Notes: generated by a model not told the origin, from the letters alone. 64,000 bases of DNA from Erinaceus europaeus (GCF_950295315.1 NC_080166.1:98337141-98401140), one strand, 5' to 3'; positions 22,481 to 35,165 are shown, numbered from the stretch's first letter. Made by a program: numbers and translations.

Positions 22481-22594
22481 TTGTTTCTATCATCTCAACA
22501 TTGCAGTTGAGAAATCGACCTTTAAACATTTAAAAGTTATATAATAGCCATATCAAAAGATGCAAAAGCTGATTTTAAACCTTTTATTTTTAAA

Positions 22595-22735
22595 AGATTT
22601 ATTATGATGAGGGAAAGATGGAAGACAAGAGAGCCAAAACTAAAGCATCACTCTGTCAAAGGTGATGCCAAGGATTGAATTTGGGACACTGTGCTTTTAA
22701 ACCCAAAGCCCTAGCAACTGCACCACATCCCAAAT
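22595..22735 (-). mobile_element. Diverged SINE, reversed
   Basis: agatttattatgatgaggga, aagatggaagacaagagagc, gatgccaaggattgaatttg, ggacactgtgcttttaaacc, gcaactgcaccacatccc. Confidence 0.5.
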
Positions 22736-23090
22736 CTGTCTTATATTTTATGTAACACAAATTTAACCCTGTAGATTATTTACTTTTATTATGTTATGTC
22801 CTAAGTCAGGGGTTGAAATACCAAGCAGAAGTTTGAGAAGTAATTTTTTGCTGTTTAACTCACTAATGATAAGTAGAAAATATTACTTAAATCTGTTATT
22901 GCTTTCTTGAATCAAATCTTTGACTTTTAAATTTAACAAATCATCAGTAACCTTATTTTCCCATGTATTGCTTGCTTTTCAAAAGCAAAACGTTGTTATC
23001 TTATTGATTGTCCACATCTCTTTAGTCAGATTCTCTATTGTGCTCAGAACCTCTGACTCCACCCACCAAGCCCCCAGTCCACTGCCCATT
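22736..23090. other. Unique DNA
   Basis: No gene or repeat recognised. Confidence 0.5.
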
Positions 23091-23499
23091 AGAAGATGTA
23101 TCCAGCTGTAAAAAATGGTGACTTCACCGTTTTCAGCCGATCTTGGAGGGACCTTGAAAAAATCATGTTGAGTGAAATAAGTCAGAAACAGAAGGATGAA
23201 TATGGGATGATCTCACTCTCAGGCCGAAGTTGAAAAACAAGATTAGAAAAGAAAACACAAGTCAATCTGAAATGGAATTGGAGTATTACACCAAAGTAAA
23301 AGACTCTGGGGTGGGTGGGTGGGTGGGGAGAATGCAGGTCCATGAAAGATGATGAATGACATAGTGGGGGTTGTATTGTTAAATGGGAATCTGGGGAATG
23401 TTATGCATGTACAAACTATTGTATTTACTGTTGAATGTAAAACATTAATTCCCCAATAAAGAAATAAATTATTTAAAAAAAAGAAGAAGAAGATGTATC
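23091..23499 (+). mobile_element. 5'-truncated L1 with target duplication, short-tail type
   Basis: Insert 23103-23487. It begins in the ORF2 C-terminus (gatgaatatgggatgatctc), has a G-rich run ggggtgggtgggtgggtggg at 23310-23329, then gggaatgttatgcatgtaca and ttccccaataaa plus an A/AAG tail. The flanks are agaagatgtatc at 23091-23102 and 23488-23499, a perfect 12-bp target duplication, so the insertion is recent. It ends about 300 bp after ORF2, unlike the long-tailed L1 at 50.6 kb. Confidence 0.92.
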
Positions 23500-23615
23500 A
23501 TCAGGTTGCATTTTAAGAGCTTCCCTTTCTTGAACCATGTACTGTCAGAAAGCAACAGCTTTGTTCACCCACAGTTTAGCTATGATCCATAAACAGAGGG
23601 AAACATACAATTTAG

Positions 23616-23857
23616 AATGTATGTCCTTGGGACCGGGTGGTGGTGCACCTGGTTGAGTGCACATGTTACAGTGCACAAGGAGCCGGGTTCGAGCCCCCGG
23701 TCTGCACCTGCAGAAGGAAAGCTTTGCAAGTGGTGAAGCAGGGCTGCAGGTGTCTCTCTCTCTCCCTCTCTATCTCTCCTACCCTCTTGATTTCTGACTG
23801 TCTCTATCCAATAAATAAGCAAAAAAAATTTTTAAATTAAAAAATAATGTATGTCCT
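23616..23857 (+). mobile_element. SINE, group B, with target duplication
   Basis: Insert 23628-23845: gggaccgggtggtggtgcac, ctggttgagtgcacatgtta, B box gggttcgagcccccg, gcacctgcagaaggaaagct, tctctctctctccctctcta, ctgtctctatccaataaata. The flanks are aatgtatgtcct at 23616-23627 and 23846-23857, perfect over 12 bp. This is the best-preserved group B copy. Confidence 0.95.
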
Positions 23858-23959
23858 CAACTTTTCCTTTCCCAGAATAGGAGAAAGAACCTCAAACAGC
23901 GATAAGTTAACTACATGGTCCAAAAAATCAGTAGTAGCAGAAGACCAGGTGAGACTCAA

Positions 23960-24235
23960 GTCTGAGTCTTCCTAATTCCTCACCACAGTCAAATGTTTCA
24001 AGTTCCAGGACAGAATGAGAAAACACAAAGAAAAACTTGGACTTGTAGGACTCTGAGGAAGAAAAGGACGGATGGGTTTGGAAGAGGGCCTTGGGGTCTT
24101 GATGCATGATGACAGAAATAGACTTAAGTTAGGGGTGAGAGTGTTCTGCAAACACCTGTCATTTGGAGATGAGAAGTTGTGCCCACATGTCAACAACTGT
24201 AAACCATTAACACCTCCAATAAAATGATGAAAAAG
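23960..24235 (+). mobile_element. Old L1 3'UTR-like fragment
   Basis: ccaataaaatgatgaaaaag ending and the atgatgacagaaatagactt...gttctgcaaacacctgtcat layout resemble the fragment at 12880-13150. Confidence 0.4.
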
Positions 24236-27200
24236 TACTCCCTCTCCACATATGTATATTCTTATATAATTTTGTACAAGTCTCAAGTTGTAGAATGTAG
24301 ATATACATGGTCAAGAGCTTTTTACTGTTTTTCTTTATGTGTGTTTAGAGTTTCATTAATTTGAAATAACATGCATTTTATAAAATTGTGAATATTTCAC
24401 ATAAAAAATTGGATTTTCTGCTTCTCTGGAATCAAGGGATTTGACAACAGACCTGCATTTCCACAAGATAGCCACCTGCACCCTTGTGTTGGAACTGACA
24501 GAACATGAGCTTCTCAGGCTCTCCATTCCTTACTGTTTCTCAGAACTGATGCTAAGCTTTAATTGTCATTTGTTATGTTATATAATAAGCTCAAATCATT
24601 TCACCCATGTATGTGGCTGGCTTCTTTTACAGGAATTTGTGTTTGAGACTTTTGCAATATACACAGTTTACTTGCTTTCTTCAATAGAGAACTAATGATC
24701 TGCTGGATTAGAAACTGGACAATTTCTCACTACTCATCTTCTATCTTCACGGTAAGTGGCATGTTCCATTCTTGCAGTTTTCAGGATCACTGCCATGGAG
24801 CCATTTCTTTCCTTCACAGCAAATCTTTTAAACTTTGCCATTATCTATCCACAATCCAAGGAATTCTTGTCTCCTCTTTCAGGGAAAGTTGGGTTCAAAA
24901 TAATCTAGTTTTTCAACTGGTATATGTAAATAACATCTTAACTGATCACCTTGTTTTAATTTTGGATTTCCTGGAACAAGGTATAATAATACTGCTTAAA
25001 GTTTCTGTCTTACTCTCAGTAAAAGACAAAACTTTACCCGACCCTAGCCTCAACTTGCTTTAGCCTCTTATTACCTACCCTCATCTTCTCTGACCTATTC
25101 TTACTTCTCTACCTCTCGCTCACTCTCCTCAACTGCCTATATTCTTTTCTGAATGCCATATTATGCCAGAATATTTGTATTCCTTGTATATATATATATA
25201 TAATAAATATTAAATAAGGATATGATTAAAATAATTAATAATAATTAATACTGGAATGTCCACTCTGCTGGATTTCAGAATGTTATCTGTTTAAGAAAAA
25301 AGGAAGTGCCAGTAAGGATAATTATTGTAATGCTGAATTTTGACTAGAAAAATTAATGGTTGAAACAAAAAAGGTCAGATAAATTGGTATAGGCTGGATC
25401 CTTGTTTTCAAGAGACAACTGACTGTAAGTAATACAATGAGGAGGTTGAGTGCTTAAAGAAAGTGTTTTCACAACGGAAAAATGGTGGTTTTAATGAAAG
25501 AGATCTAGGGTGAACAAATGATTTTGCCATGAGGCCATTAGAGAGGGATCAAAACAGGCCATGACAAATGGATGCTAGAAACTGACATTCAGGTGTGGGC
25601 TCTTGTTCATGACAGCAAGGTCTATTATTTGCCCATGGAGTAGGTGATTGATTTGAGTGAGGACAAGGAAGAGAAAAGTCAAGAGGCTGAATTGATCTTC
25701 TCAGTGGGAAGTGAAATCATTGAGAAAGAAATGGAAATCATTTTGGAGAGGAGGACAGAAAAGGGAAAAGCTGAAAGAATGGTGTGACTGTAAAAATAGG
25801 ACCATATGATATAGTCTGATGTCAAGTATCTCAAGGAGCTCAATAGTTTGTGAAAGCAATGAAAAGTAAGGAGAAGTAGTTCTTCTCCAGGCAAGTGTAA
25901 GGACAGGCAAGAGCCATAAAACAAGAGAGACTGCAGGGGAAACCGGGTCCTTGGGAATCGACACCATGCATCCAAGGGATGACATTTCCCAAGATTATTT
26001 CAAGTATAACAATAGCTTTTGGTTTTTATTTTGATCATAGAAATAAATTGAAATTTTTATCACTCAATATTGAGTTTTCCTTTTTCCAATTTTAAGAACT
26101 CATTTATGTTGAAAACAAACCACAAAATCTCTAAGAGTAATTTAGCTTTCAAGGTAAATAATTTATCTTTTAAAAAATGTGTGTATATACATACACAGTG
26201 ATACAGTATTCTTCTTCATGTGTACACATATATATAAATAGATGCACATTATACACAGAAGCACATACACATTCATATACACTTACATACTAAAATTAAA
26301 ATATCATATACATTTTAGAGTCCTTTCCTATAAAAGCACAGAATATGTGGCCTAGAGTTTATAAAACAATTGCATCAAAGTTCCAAGGGGTAACAAAAAT
26401 ACAAGGCATTTAATTCCATCAATCTCCTGTCAACTATTCCTGCTACCATTTTCTTTGTAAATTGAATAGCACTTTTTATTTTCTGTTATGCTTCATATCC
26501 TCCAGTACTCAAAGTAATTTTCAATAAGATATTTACTTAGACTTCTGATGGTCTTCTCTTGATTTCTACATCAATAACGTTCTTGTGACTTAGTCTTCAA
26601 CTTTGAAGCTATGATTCTTTGATAACCTGGAAATAGAAGCTTCCCTTCTAAATCTTAACAGTACAGTTGTACATGTTTGTTGGTTTATTTATTATAACTA
26701 CCTTTAGAATCACCAGCATCATTTCCTGGATTATTTCTGGTATACAGTAAATTTACTCGGTAATACTTGATGAATGAAAGAACATGTCAATAACGTAAGA
26801 CTCAAAATGGGCAAAATAGGTTATTTTCCCCACTTTAAGTTAAAATATGGTTAGTGAGTTACTAACAAAATAGAAAGGGGAGACAAATTTGTTTATACAC
26901 TTTACTCTTTTGTACATTAAACATACAGTGTATTCTAAAAACTGATATTTCTGAATAAGACTTGTATTTTCTGTTTAAACATAAACATTTTCAGTTGTTT
27001 ATATTACACATTTGTATACATTTTCATTAATCCCTTCATGCTTTATAAAAATAATTTCTATAATGCATTACTACATAGTAAGTGCCAGCTAGACTAGAGA
27101 ATCAATCTAATACTAATTTTTAGTATATTAGTTAATGAAGTCTGTATTCACCCACACCCCCCAATAGCAACTAAAGCTAGTATTACTATTTATTTTTGAG

Positions 27201-27927
27201 CCTCAATCACACCAAATATTGAAATGACATTAGGTCCTTGTATATTACATACATTAGCATGTGTTTATTCACACCCTGACATACAGTTAGTAATATGCTT
27301 AGCTAAATAAAAAAATTCACAGCACAAATCTACCATCCAAAGCAAAATTTACAACATAACAAATGATTCCTCCTCAACCCTGTCTGCTTTATTCTCTGAG
27401 CCAATTGCACCCTTTCTTATCTTGTCCTATTATTCCAATTTTTATGTACATGTAAACTACACATGGACCTTAATGTTACAATTACTTATAGTTGAGATGC
27501 TTCTGACTTTGTAAGAATTCCCTGTGTGCAGTTCTTAGGAACAATCAGTTTACACCAATTATCATGTTGCCAAAATAAATTTACATTACTTTTATTGTTT
27601 ATAGCATTTGTCTTGACATATATAATAGTCACCATATGATTATCTAGTGATAATTTCCCAAGTCTTCATAACAATAAATACTTCAACTGTAAACTTGCTT
27701 ATAGTTATGAATAGCATTTTTTGAATACTATTAAATACTTTTTGTGCTTATACTAGTATTGCTTTTGGATGGATAGTAAAAGATTTGGGATTTCTAGTAC
27801 AAACGTATTTACCTTTTAATTGTTTTTAAAACATTATACTGTTTTAAAAATTGTTTATACAAGTCAATATCTTAACATATATAGATATATAGATATGTAT
27901 AGATATGTATATATAAAGATACATATA
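24236..27927. other. Long unique AT-rich stretch, no gene supported
   Basis: Two consecutive plus-strand frames (24441-24695 and 24695-25063, 84 and 122 codons) have ordinary composition but no domain, no splice-consistent structure I can defend, and no homology I recognise. A (TA)n run lies at 25186-25203 and a CA/TA-rich tract at 26180-26300. 25440-25980 is purine-rich on the plus strand and may be an old repeat. Confidence 0.45.
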
Positions 27928-28020
27928 TAGGGGACTTGACTGTGGCGCACCCAGTTAAGTGCACACTTTACTATTTGCAAGGATCTGAGTTGGAGCCCCA
28001 CTTTCAGGGAGGATGCTATA
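27928..28020 (+). mobile_element. SINE head fragment, group B
   Basis: ggggacttgactgtggcgca, cccagttaagtgcacacttt, B-box-like tgagttggagccccact. The rest of the SINE is absent. Confidence 0.65.
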
Positions 28021-28084
28021 TGTCTTATTTTGCAGGTTCACTTGTGGAATAATTCCCTTTCAAAATGTGTCAAGTTTGTTACAT

Positions 28085-28715
28085 TAAAGTTTCAGAGTAT
28101 ACTCTAATTCCATCTCAGGTGGTTCACTTTCTAACAAAGTCCCAAAACCTAGATATACACCAGTTTCTGTGAGAGAGAGCATATGTTCACATGTATCCGT
28201 AAACTACTGCAAAATATATACCTGAAAGCAGAAGTACACTAGAGTTTGCAGTGAGTATGCCCCTAACACTTCCTCTCCACTATTCCAAGCTTTGGGTCCA
28301 TGATTGCTCAACAATTTGTTTGGCTTCGTATGTTAACTCTCTTTTCAGTCACCAGGTTCCAGATGTCATCAGGATGCCGGCCAGGCTTCCCTGGACTGAA
28401 GACCCCACCAATGTGTCCTGGAGCACCGCTTCCCCAGAGACCCACCCTACTAGGGAAAGAGAGAGGCTGACTGGGAGTATGGACCGACCAGTCAATGCTC
28501 ATGTTCAGCTGGGAAGCAATTACAGAAGCCAGACCTTCTACCTTCTGCAACCCACAATGACCCTGGGTTCATGCTCCCAGAGGGATAGAGAATGGGAAAG
28601 CTATCAGGGGAGGGGGTGGGATATGGAGATTGGGTGGTGGGAATTGTGTGGAATTGTACTCCTCCTACTCTATGGTTTTGTCAATTAATCCTTTCTTAAA
28701 TAAAAAATAAATAAA
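28085..28715 (+). mobile_element. L1 3' tail, short-form internal structure
   Basis: Runs gtatactctaattccatctc, aaaatatatacctgaaagca, agagtttgcagtgagtatgc, cctaacacttcctctccact, caacaatttgtttggcttcg, gctgggaagcaattacagaa, ttgggtggtgggaattgtgt and ends in an (ATAAA)n tail at about 28700. The 145-codon frame 28251-28688 is within it and is not a gene. It is collinear with the end of the full L1 at 58015-58467. Confidence 0.88.
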
Positions 28716-30009
28716 TAAAGTTACACACAACAATAGATATTTTGCTACACTGACTTAGTAAATGTAGGAAATAGTCATTATCATTAGTTTTAGTAGTATC
28801 TTTCCTTAATAGTATTCTAAAACACATATGTAAATATAAATAAATTATTTATATATATTCCTTGTCTTCCACGTAAAATTCAATCATATGTGGATTTTCA
28901 TAACCAATTCTTTTGAATTCTCACTAGAACAACATTATTAATTTTTAGAAAATTCAGTATTACCAACTCTTATATTCATGTCCATTAAAATGACATGTGT
29001 CAAGCTAGGCACTTTTCATTTTTCATACTTTTCTTTGTATGTTTACATTAAAGATTTATTTTTAGATTCTTGATAGAATCATATACAACTTGAAAAATGT
29101 TTTAAGTTTTATAGCTTGTTGTCTTTCTACAGAAAAAAATAAATTTTATATTAATTTATGAATCAACTTTTACCTATGATATTTTGTTTTACCAAATAAT
29201 TTACAGTAAGTTTTTGTGTCTTCTATGTAAACTACATAAGAAAAATCACTTTTGTTGTGACTTTCCAGTTTTTTTCTTCTATTTTTTTTCTTGTTAACAG
29301 TATTAGAACTTCTAAAAGAACATAGAATAGAAACTGTGGTAACGGACTTAATTACTTTGCTTCTGCTTTTAAAGCAATTGCTTCTAATGTTTTTAACATT
29401 TAGTATGCATACTCCACATTCTTAGTCAATGTTATTTAAGAGAATCAGTACTGGCAAATTATCTTTTCTAAATGAACTCAATTTACTCAGTTTTTAAAAG
29501 AAGAGTTCTATGTGAAATAATAAATATTTCTTATGCTCTTTTTAAATGTGCTTTGTATAGTTAAATCTACCTAATTGATTGTATTGTTGTTAACTTTGTT
29601 CCTCATCATCTGAACTTACATGTCTGTTCTTTTGATTATTTTTAAGAATCAGCTGTTTGTTTGCCTGTTTTACCTTTAGAAATAGTCCTACTTCTCTCTT
29701 TCTGATCACTAACTAGTTCATTTTGTGGGGAAAACTTCCTCATGATGCTGGTTTTCTCTTTAAGGTCACTACTAACCAGCTCCTTCATGGGATTTTCACT
29801 TTTTATTTTCCAAAGAGCCTCTCAAAAGTTGACATGAAGAGACTGCATACACAACTTCAATAAAAATAAATAAATAAATACAGTTGCAAGAACTATCCCA
29901 AAAAGAGTGAAATGAGTATTTATCAATCCATAAATTCACAAAAGTTAAAAATACATATTTTAAACTGATCTACAATTTTCTACTCTACTTACATTGAATT
30001 TTATTGTCA
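28716..30009. other. Unique very AT-rich DNA
   Basis: No gene. A short (AAAT)n tract lies at 29862-29880. Confidence 0.5.
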
Positions 30010-30140
30010 TTTATTTATTATGAAAGAGAAAATCAAAAAAGGGGGGGAGAAAGGAAACCAAAACTTATGCTGTGGCATAAGTTCAGAGTAAACTGAACAA
30101 GGGAGTAATCATTCATGCTTGTTAAGTTTCTACGTCAGTT
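30010..30140 (-). mobile_element. Diverged SINE, reversed
   Basis: ttatttattatgaaagagaa then a purine-rich gggggggagaaaggaaacc and a degenerate head. A weak match to the reversed SINE layout. Confidence 0.35.
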
Positions 30141-30299
30141 CCCCCATATATAGACATTTATAATTTTTCCAAAGTCATGGGAGAGACAATGCAGAATTCC
30201 AACAGACTGTCTTCTGTTTTATTCCCACACAACTGTCAGGTTAGGTCCTACCTCAGGCAAAGGATATTGCAAATAAAAAAAAATAAATAAATAAAAACA

Positions 30300-30779
30300 T
30301 TCACGGACACTGCTGCTTGGCATGGGTTTAAGACAATCAAAGGCTTATTAAGTGGTGATACAGCAGTAGGAGTGGCATGTATTAGGTACAGCGAGATAGG
30401 CACAGGAAATTATAGGAAGAGATATAAGTTACTCATTATGGCCATAGAAGAGAAACTTATAAGCTAAATTTACTGAGCTCAGCTATACATGTTCAATCTC
30501 CCTGGGCAAGAGGCAGCATTGTGGGTCCTGGGGAGCTAACTGCACATGGAGTGCTTAGGAAAAGAAGGATCCGGGAGAAGGGCGAGACTTCCAGCTGCCT
30601 GGAGGTTAAATAACTTGGTTTATATAAGTCTATCAGTAAGCCCATGCTAAGAATGCCCCAAAATGTGTGCTGTGTCAGAACAAAAGGACACAGACATTTT
30701 CCATTTAAACCAGACTCACAATAAGGCTCACACAAACTTTCCCCCATATGCTGGTGCTTTTCCTTTATCATTTTTCCTA
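30300..30779 (-). mobile_element. Possible solitary LTR, endogenous retrovirus-like
   Basis: On the minus strand, a TATA-like ttatataaacc lies near 30617-30627. It is followed about 270 bp later by cttaataagcctttgattgt (30340-30360), the kind of polyadenylation-signal region seen in LTRs. The stretch is more GC-balanced than its surroundings. No internal gag/pol sequence or clear target duplication is seen, and ends are uncertain. Inference only. Confidence 0.3.
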
Positions 30780-32289
30780 GTTATGATTATAAAGAAGGAA
30801 AAAAAATTCTAGATAACTCTGCATCATATAGTCAGCCAGATGTAGCTAGGTATTAAAAGACACATTTTTAATCTCATTTGACTTGTGAAACCTTTTGAAA
30901 ATCTAATACAGTAGATGGACCTTTCTCTAAAGTGCCTGTGCAGATTGCATTATGAATGTAATGTAGAGTTTATAAACCTGAGCTCATTCAATGATGGGCT
31001 GAGACACCACTAGGATATCCTGTCCTCAAGACCATCAATCATTACAGTGTCTTAAGAGCCCATATCAGCATATTATTAATAAAGATAACTTGGGTTTGTG
31101 GAATTCTGTGTGAAGAATATTTTCTATGAGAAGAAAAGTGATCCTTTAAAATGACCACACTTTTTAACTGTTATTTTAGGGAAACATACTGTTAAGAAAA
31201 CACTTGAGTTCTTGCCTTGTGAACATAAGGTAGAGTTTATCATTGTTGTTGGCTTCGTTTCCTAATGTAAAACTGAATAATAACTTTATTGGAAAGAGAT
31301 CAAACAAAGCAGGTTACAGGATAAGATTGTTGGTGTATTTATTGACTTTTTTTTTGCACAAAACATTAAAAAAAATTCTAACCGTTAGTGTTAGTTGAGG
31401 ATATTCTTTTGTTATCATCCTGTCTCTCAGTTACATTTTTTTCAAGAACCTAACAACAATAAACATTTACTCTATATGAAAGTTTATATATAACAGGTTT
31501 AGGCAAACTATAGAGGTCTGCTATATTCCATTCATATAATTTACTAATTAATATTGGGCCACATAGTTCAAATTTTGAAACTCTGATTTCTATAACCACT
31601 ATATGTGTATAATTGCAATGTGATAAAAGCTACTGAAAGGTTAATTTCATAAAAAGGCATGCCAATGTTTAATTCACTTTTAAAATAGAAGCAATCAATA
31701 TAAATCAAGTCAATCATGTTATTGTGCTGCAGTGCATGTCTGACCCATATCAAAATAGTTTAGATTGCCTCATTTGTCAAAAACAGTAGAATCAGAAAAC
31801 CCATGTAATGAAATAAAGTTGTTTTAAGAAAAATAATATGATACAGTGTGCTTTCAATTTAAGAAGAGAGACAATTAAAAGAAGCATTGTAGACAAAAGC
31901 TATCAGAACAACGACAAAAATAAACAGAAAACACTGTACTTCTATCATAGAGCAATTGAACTTCACTTGGTCTTCCAAACTATCTCTAATGAGCAATTTC
32001 CTGCTCTCCCTGGCTTCTGGGATGTAGGCAGACATATTGATCTAAATGATTGTGAAGTATCACTTTTCAGCAAGTGTCTAAGTGGTGTTGTAACACCTGG
32101 TACTTTGTGATGGGCTGAAAGGTCACTACCAAGTCTACTTCATTATCAAGAATGAGATGTTGGCCCCTGGATCAATGAAACAGAAAGTAAATGTCTACTG
32201 TAGACTTCACATCTCCATGTTTTAACTACTGTTTCTCATTATAATGTTAAGATAAATATGGTCATGATGGAGAGACAAATCAGAAATTG
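30780..32289. other. Unique AT-rich DNA
   Basis: No gene. The frame 31838-32110 (90 codons) has no features. Confidence 0.5.
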
Positions 32290-32890
32290 TATGTACTGTT
32301 ATGTGGGAAACTGAAAAATGTTATGCATGTACAAACTATTGTATTTACTGTTGGATGTAAAACATTAAAAAATAAAGTAAAAAATATATATTGGCATGCA
32401 TGGAAATGTGTATAAATTTTATTTTCTAAAGGCAGGACCATAGGAAAAAAATGCAAAAATACATATAAATATAGACAGACAGTTATAGAAATAATAGTCA
32501 ACCCATATCTGCAATCTTGGGAGAACTACTGTAGCTTCCAATGGAGGAAATGGTGATTACAGAATTCTGATGGTAGGAATGGTATAGAATCATATCCTTG
32601 TTATCTTTTAACATTGCAAATCAATATTAAGTCACTAGAGTATTACAGCTGAATAGTAGGCATTTAAGAGACAAAGCAACTGGAAGGACAGGGTTAGACA
32701 TAAGTAAGTCCTTGATCTCTACCTACAGATATGGGGTTCCTAGTTGAGGGAGCTGGAAGGCACACACAATGGACCACAATGGAAAAAGACCTGCACTCAG
32801 GTTGAGGATAAAGTATAGTAACATATTCTGGAGAGATAGGAAATTGTCTCTGAGACAACAGAATCTGTAAGACAATATTTCTTTACTAGA
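32290..32890 (+). mobile_element. Cluster of three L1 3'-end fragments
   Basis: 32290-32385 is a short piece of the short-tail type (atgttatgcatgtacaaact, ttactgttggatgtaaaaca). 32410-32640 matches the variant at 2765-3287 (aggcaggaccataggaaaaa; gagaactactgtagcttcca; catcaatattaagtcactag-like end). 32641-32890 matches 9575-9870 (agtaagtccttgatctctac; ggagagataggaaattgtct). Confidence 0.6.
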
Positions 32891-34084
32891 TCTAAACTGT
32901 ATAAAGCAATTCAGACAAATATTTTTATTTTAATAAATGAAGATGATGCTTGAGTATAAGACTAAGGCTGGGGCAATAGAAAGCAGTGGCAAGCTTTTGC
33001 ATTTACTCAGACTTAGAACATTAACTTAAAAGCAGAGAGAGAATGCAAGTATTTTCAGCAGGAGACTGACATTAAGACGTACATATTTTTAAAGCACCAG
33101 TTGGCATCACTGTGAAAAACATCCACTAGTAGTGGATGAACCCAAGCTATTAGGAGGCTATCACAGTATTCCAAGAGAAAAGTGCTCTTTGATGGCAATT
33201 GGCAAGAGCTGATGATTGAGGAGACTTGATGGGAACAACTAATTAAGGAATGCAGAATGAAAACAAAAATATTAGAACTCAGAGCAATGAATGGACAGCA
33301 TGCTCTAAAGAAAGCAATGATAGAAGACATAGATGAGTAAGTTTCTGCAAAAGCATCAAGTCATGGTTTGACTGAATAGTCACTAGGACATGTTGAAATT
33401 CTCAAACATAAAAACAAGAAAAGATAACTGGTATGGAATATCAAGGACTTGAGAAGTCAAGATGTCAAACTAACCTTTCAGATTAATAATAAAATTTTCA
33501 GGATGAGAACAACACAGTTCATAAACTTTGGACATGGTGTACTTGACAATTTCTCAGAAAATATCTACTCCAACTTACTAACCCTTTTGAGTACTATAAA
33601 TTTCAGTGGATTTGGACCTTGACTTTTCTGTTAAGCTTTTCCCTTTAATAAATGCTACCTACTAATTTCCTAAAACCATTTATTCATCACACACAAAAAT
33701 GTATTAGTATTTAATTAAAAATAAGGAATTTTATTAATTGGAAATTTACCTTGGGAAAATTTCATATTGTTTATAATCATTAAAATGTTACTTTTATACA
33801 ATCATGAATTTACTAAACAGTACCTTTTGGCTATTATTTATACAATTAAGACACCTTTTAATCTAAATGCAAATGTTTTCTTTAATATTAAGAAAAAAAG
33901 ACCATGTCTTTTCAGAAACTAATATATGATTCATCAGTGTGCCTTTCGAGTAGGACCAGGATAAATGGAAGTATAGCCTAAATTTATTCTATCACAGTCT
34001 TTTAAGCTGGATACCTTTAATTTGTTTTTGGTTTTTAATCAACAATATTTCCACCTGACCTTTTTCCCTGCTCTGTTCTTTGCA
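32891..34084. other. Unique DNA, possible old repeat at 33040-33330
   Basis: 33115-33240 (gatgaacccaagctattagg, aggctatcacagtattccaa, gagctgatgattgaggagac) has the look of an ancient mammalian interspersed repeat, but I cannot name the family. The minus-strand frame 33055-33330 is not convincing. Confidence 0.4.
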
Positions 34085-34235
34085 CACTAACAGAAGAGAA
34101 TGAGAAATAGAGAGGTACAGAAAGTGACAGCAAAAAGGAGAGATACCATGCACTACTGCCATATTTCCTGCTTGCAGGTGGCTCCCATATGGCAGCTGGG
34201 TGTTCAAGCCTGGGTCCTCACACATGGTAAAATGT
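34085..34235 (-). mobile_element. SINE, diverged, reversed
   Basis: cagaagagaatgagaaatag, agaggtacagaaagtgacag, cttgcaggtggctcccatat, ggtgttcaagcctgggtcct, cacatggtaaaatgtgagct. Confidence 0.65.
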
Positions 34236-34460
34236 GAGCTCTGACCTGTCAACACCCGTGTTCAGAGGGGAAGCAATTACAGAAGCCAGACTTTCCACCT
34301 TTTGCACCCGATTATGACCTTGGGTTCATATTCCTAAAGGGATAAAGAATAGGAAAGCTATCAGGGGAGGGAATGGGACATAGAGTTCTGATGGTGGGAA
34401 TTGTGTGGAGTTGTATTTCTCTTATTCTATGGTTTTGACAATGTTTCCTTTTTTCATTAG
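34236..34460 (+). mobile_element. L1 3' end, truncated
   Basis: ctgtcaacacccgtgttcag, ggggaagcaattacagaagc, cttgggttcatattcctaaa, gggaattgtgtggagttgta, ctatggttttgacaatgttt. Confidence 0.8.
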
Positions 34461-34780
34461 TGATTTAATAATGTTAAACATGATTGTAATATAAAAAGAG
34501 TACACTTACATACAGTTCCCACAACCAATCCCCTCCATTAGAAGCTTCCCTATTCTTTGTTCCTCTAGGAGTATGAACCAAAATTCTTTATGAGATACAG
34601 AAGGTAGAAGGTCTGGCTTCTGAAATTGCTTTTCCACTGGACATGGACATTGACAGTTGGATCCATATCCCCAGCATGTTTCTATCTTTCCCTAGTGGGG
34701 CAGGGCTCTGTAGAGGTGAGCTTCCAGGGCACATTGATGAGGTTGTCTGCCCAGGGAAGTCAGGATGGCATCCTATCTAC
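34461..34780 (-). mobile_element. L1 3' end, inverted partner
   Basis: Reversed tail: gattgtaatataaaaagagt, attagaagcttccctattct, tctaggagtatgaaccaaaa, ggtctggcttctgaaattgc, ctttccctagtggggcaggg, ggttgtctgcccagggaagt. It is tail-to-tail with 34236-34460. Confidence 0.78.
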
Positions 34781-35165
34781 CACTCCTAGTGGCCTTTTCT
34801 TTTCCAATGGATAGGACAGAGAAATTGAGAGGAAAGAGAGAGAAATTGGCATATTGCACCCAAGTAAAAGACTCTGGGGTGGGTGGGTGGGGAGAATACA
34901 GGTCCATGAAGGATGATAAATGACATAGTGGGGGTTGTATTGTTAAATGGGAAACTGGGGAATGTTATGCATGTACAAACTATTGTATTTACTGTTGAAT
35001 GTAAAACATTAATTCCCCAATAAAAAATAATTTAAAAAAAATAAAAGAGAGAGAGAGAGAGAAAGAGACCTGCAGACCTGCTTCTGAAGTGTCCTCATGC
35101 AGGAGCTCGAACCTGGGTGTGCACATAGTAATGTGTGTGCTTCACTGGCTGTGCCACTGCCCACT
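34781..35165 (-). mobile_element. SINE, group B, split by a nested L1
   Basis: Left part: agtggccttttcttttccaa, tggataggacagagaaattg (34790-34845). Right part: agacctgcagacctgcttct, caggagctcgaacctgggtg, ttcactggctgtgccactgc (35047-35165). Between them is the L1 fragment listed next. Confidence 0.82.
34846..35045 (+). mobile_element. L1 3' end, short-tail type, nested in SINE
   Basis: ttgcacccaagtaaaagact, G-rich ggggtgggtgggtgggga, gggaatgttatgcatgtaca-type block, taattccccaataaaaaata. It belongs to the same subfamily as 23103-23487. Purine runs (gagagaga) border both sides and may be the duplicated target. Confidence 0.9.

Noticed and set aside
24441..25063. Two consecutive plus-strand frames that could be exons
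   Set aside because: No recognisable domain, no convincing splice structure and no codon-use signal I could judge by eye. Conservation in other mammals would be needed.
28251..28688. 145-codon plus-strand frame
   Set aside because: It lies wholly inside an L1 3' tail repeated at least six times in the window with shifted frames.
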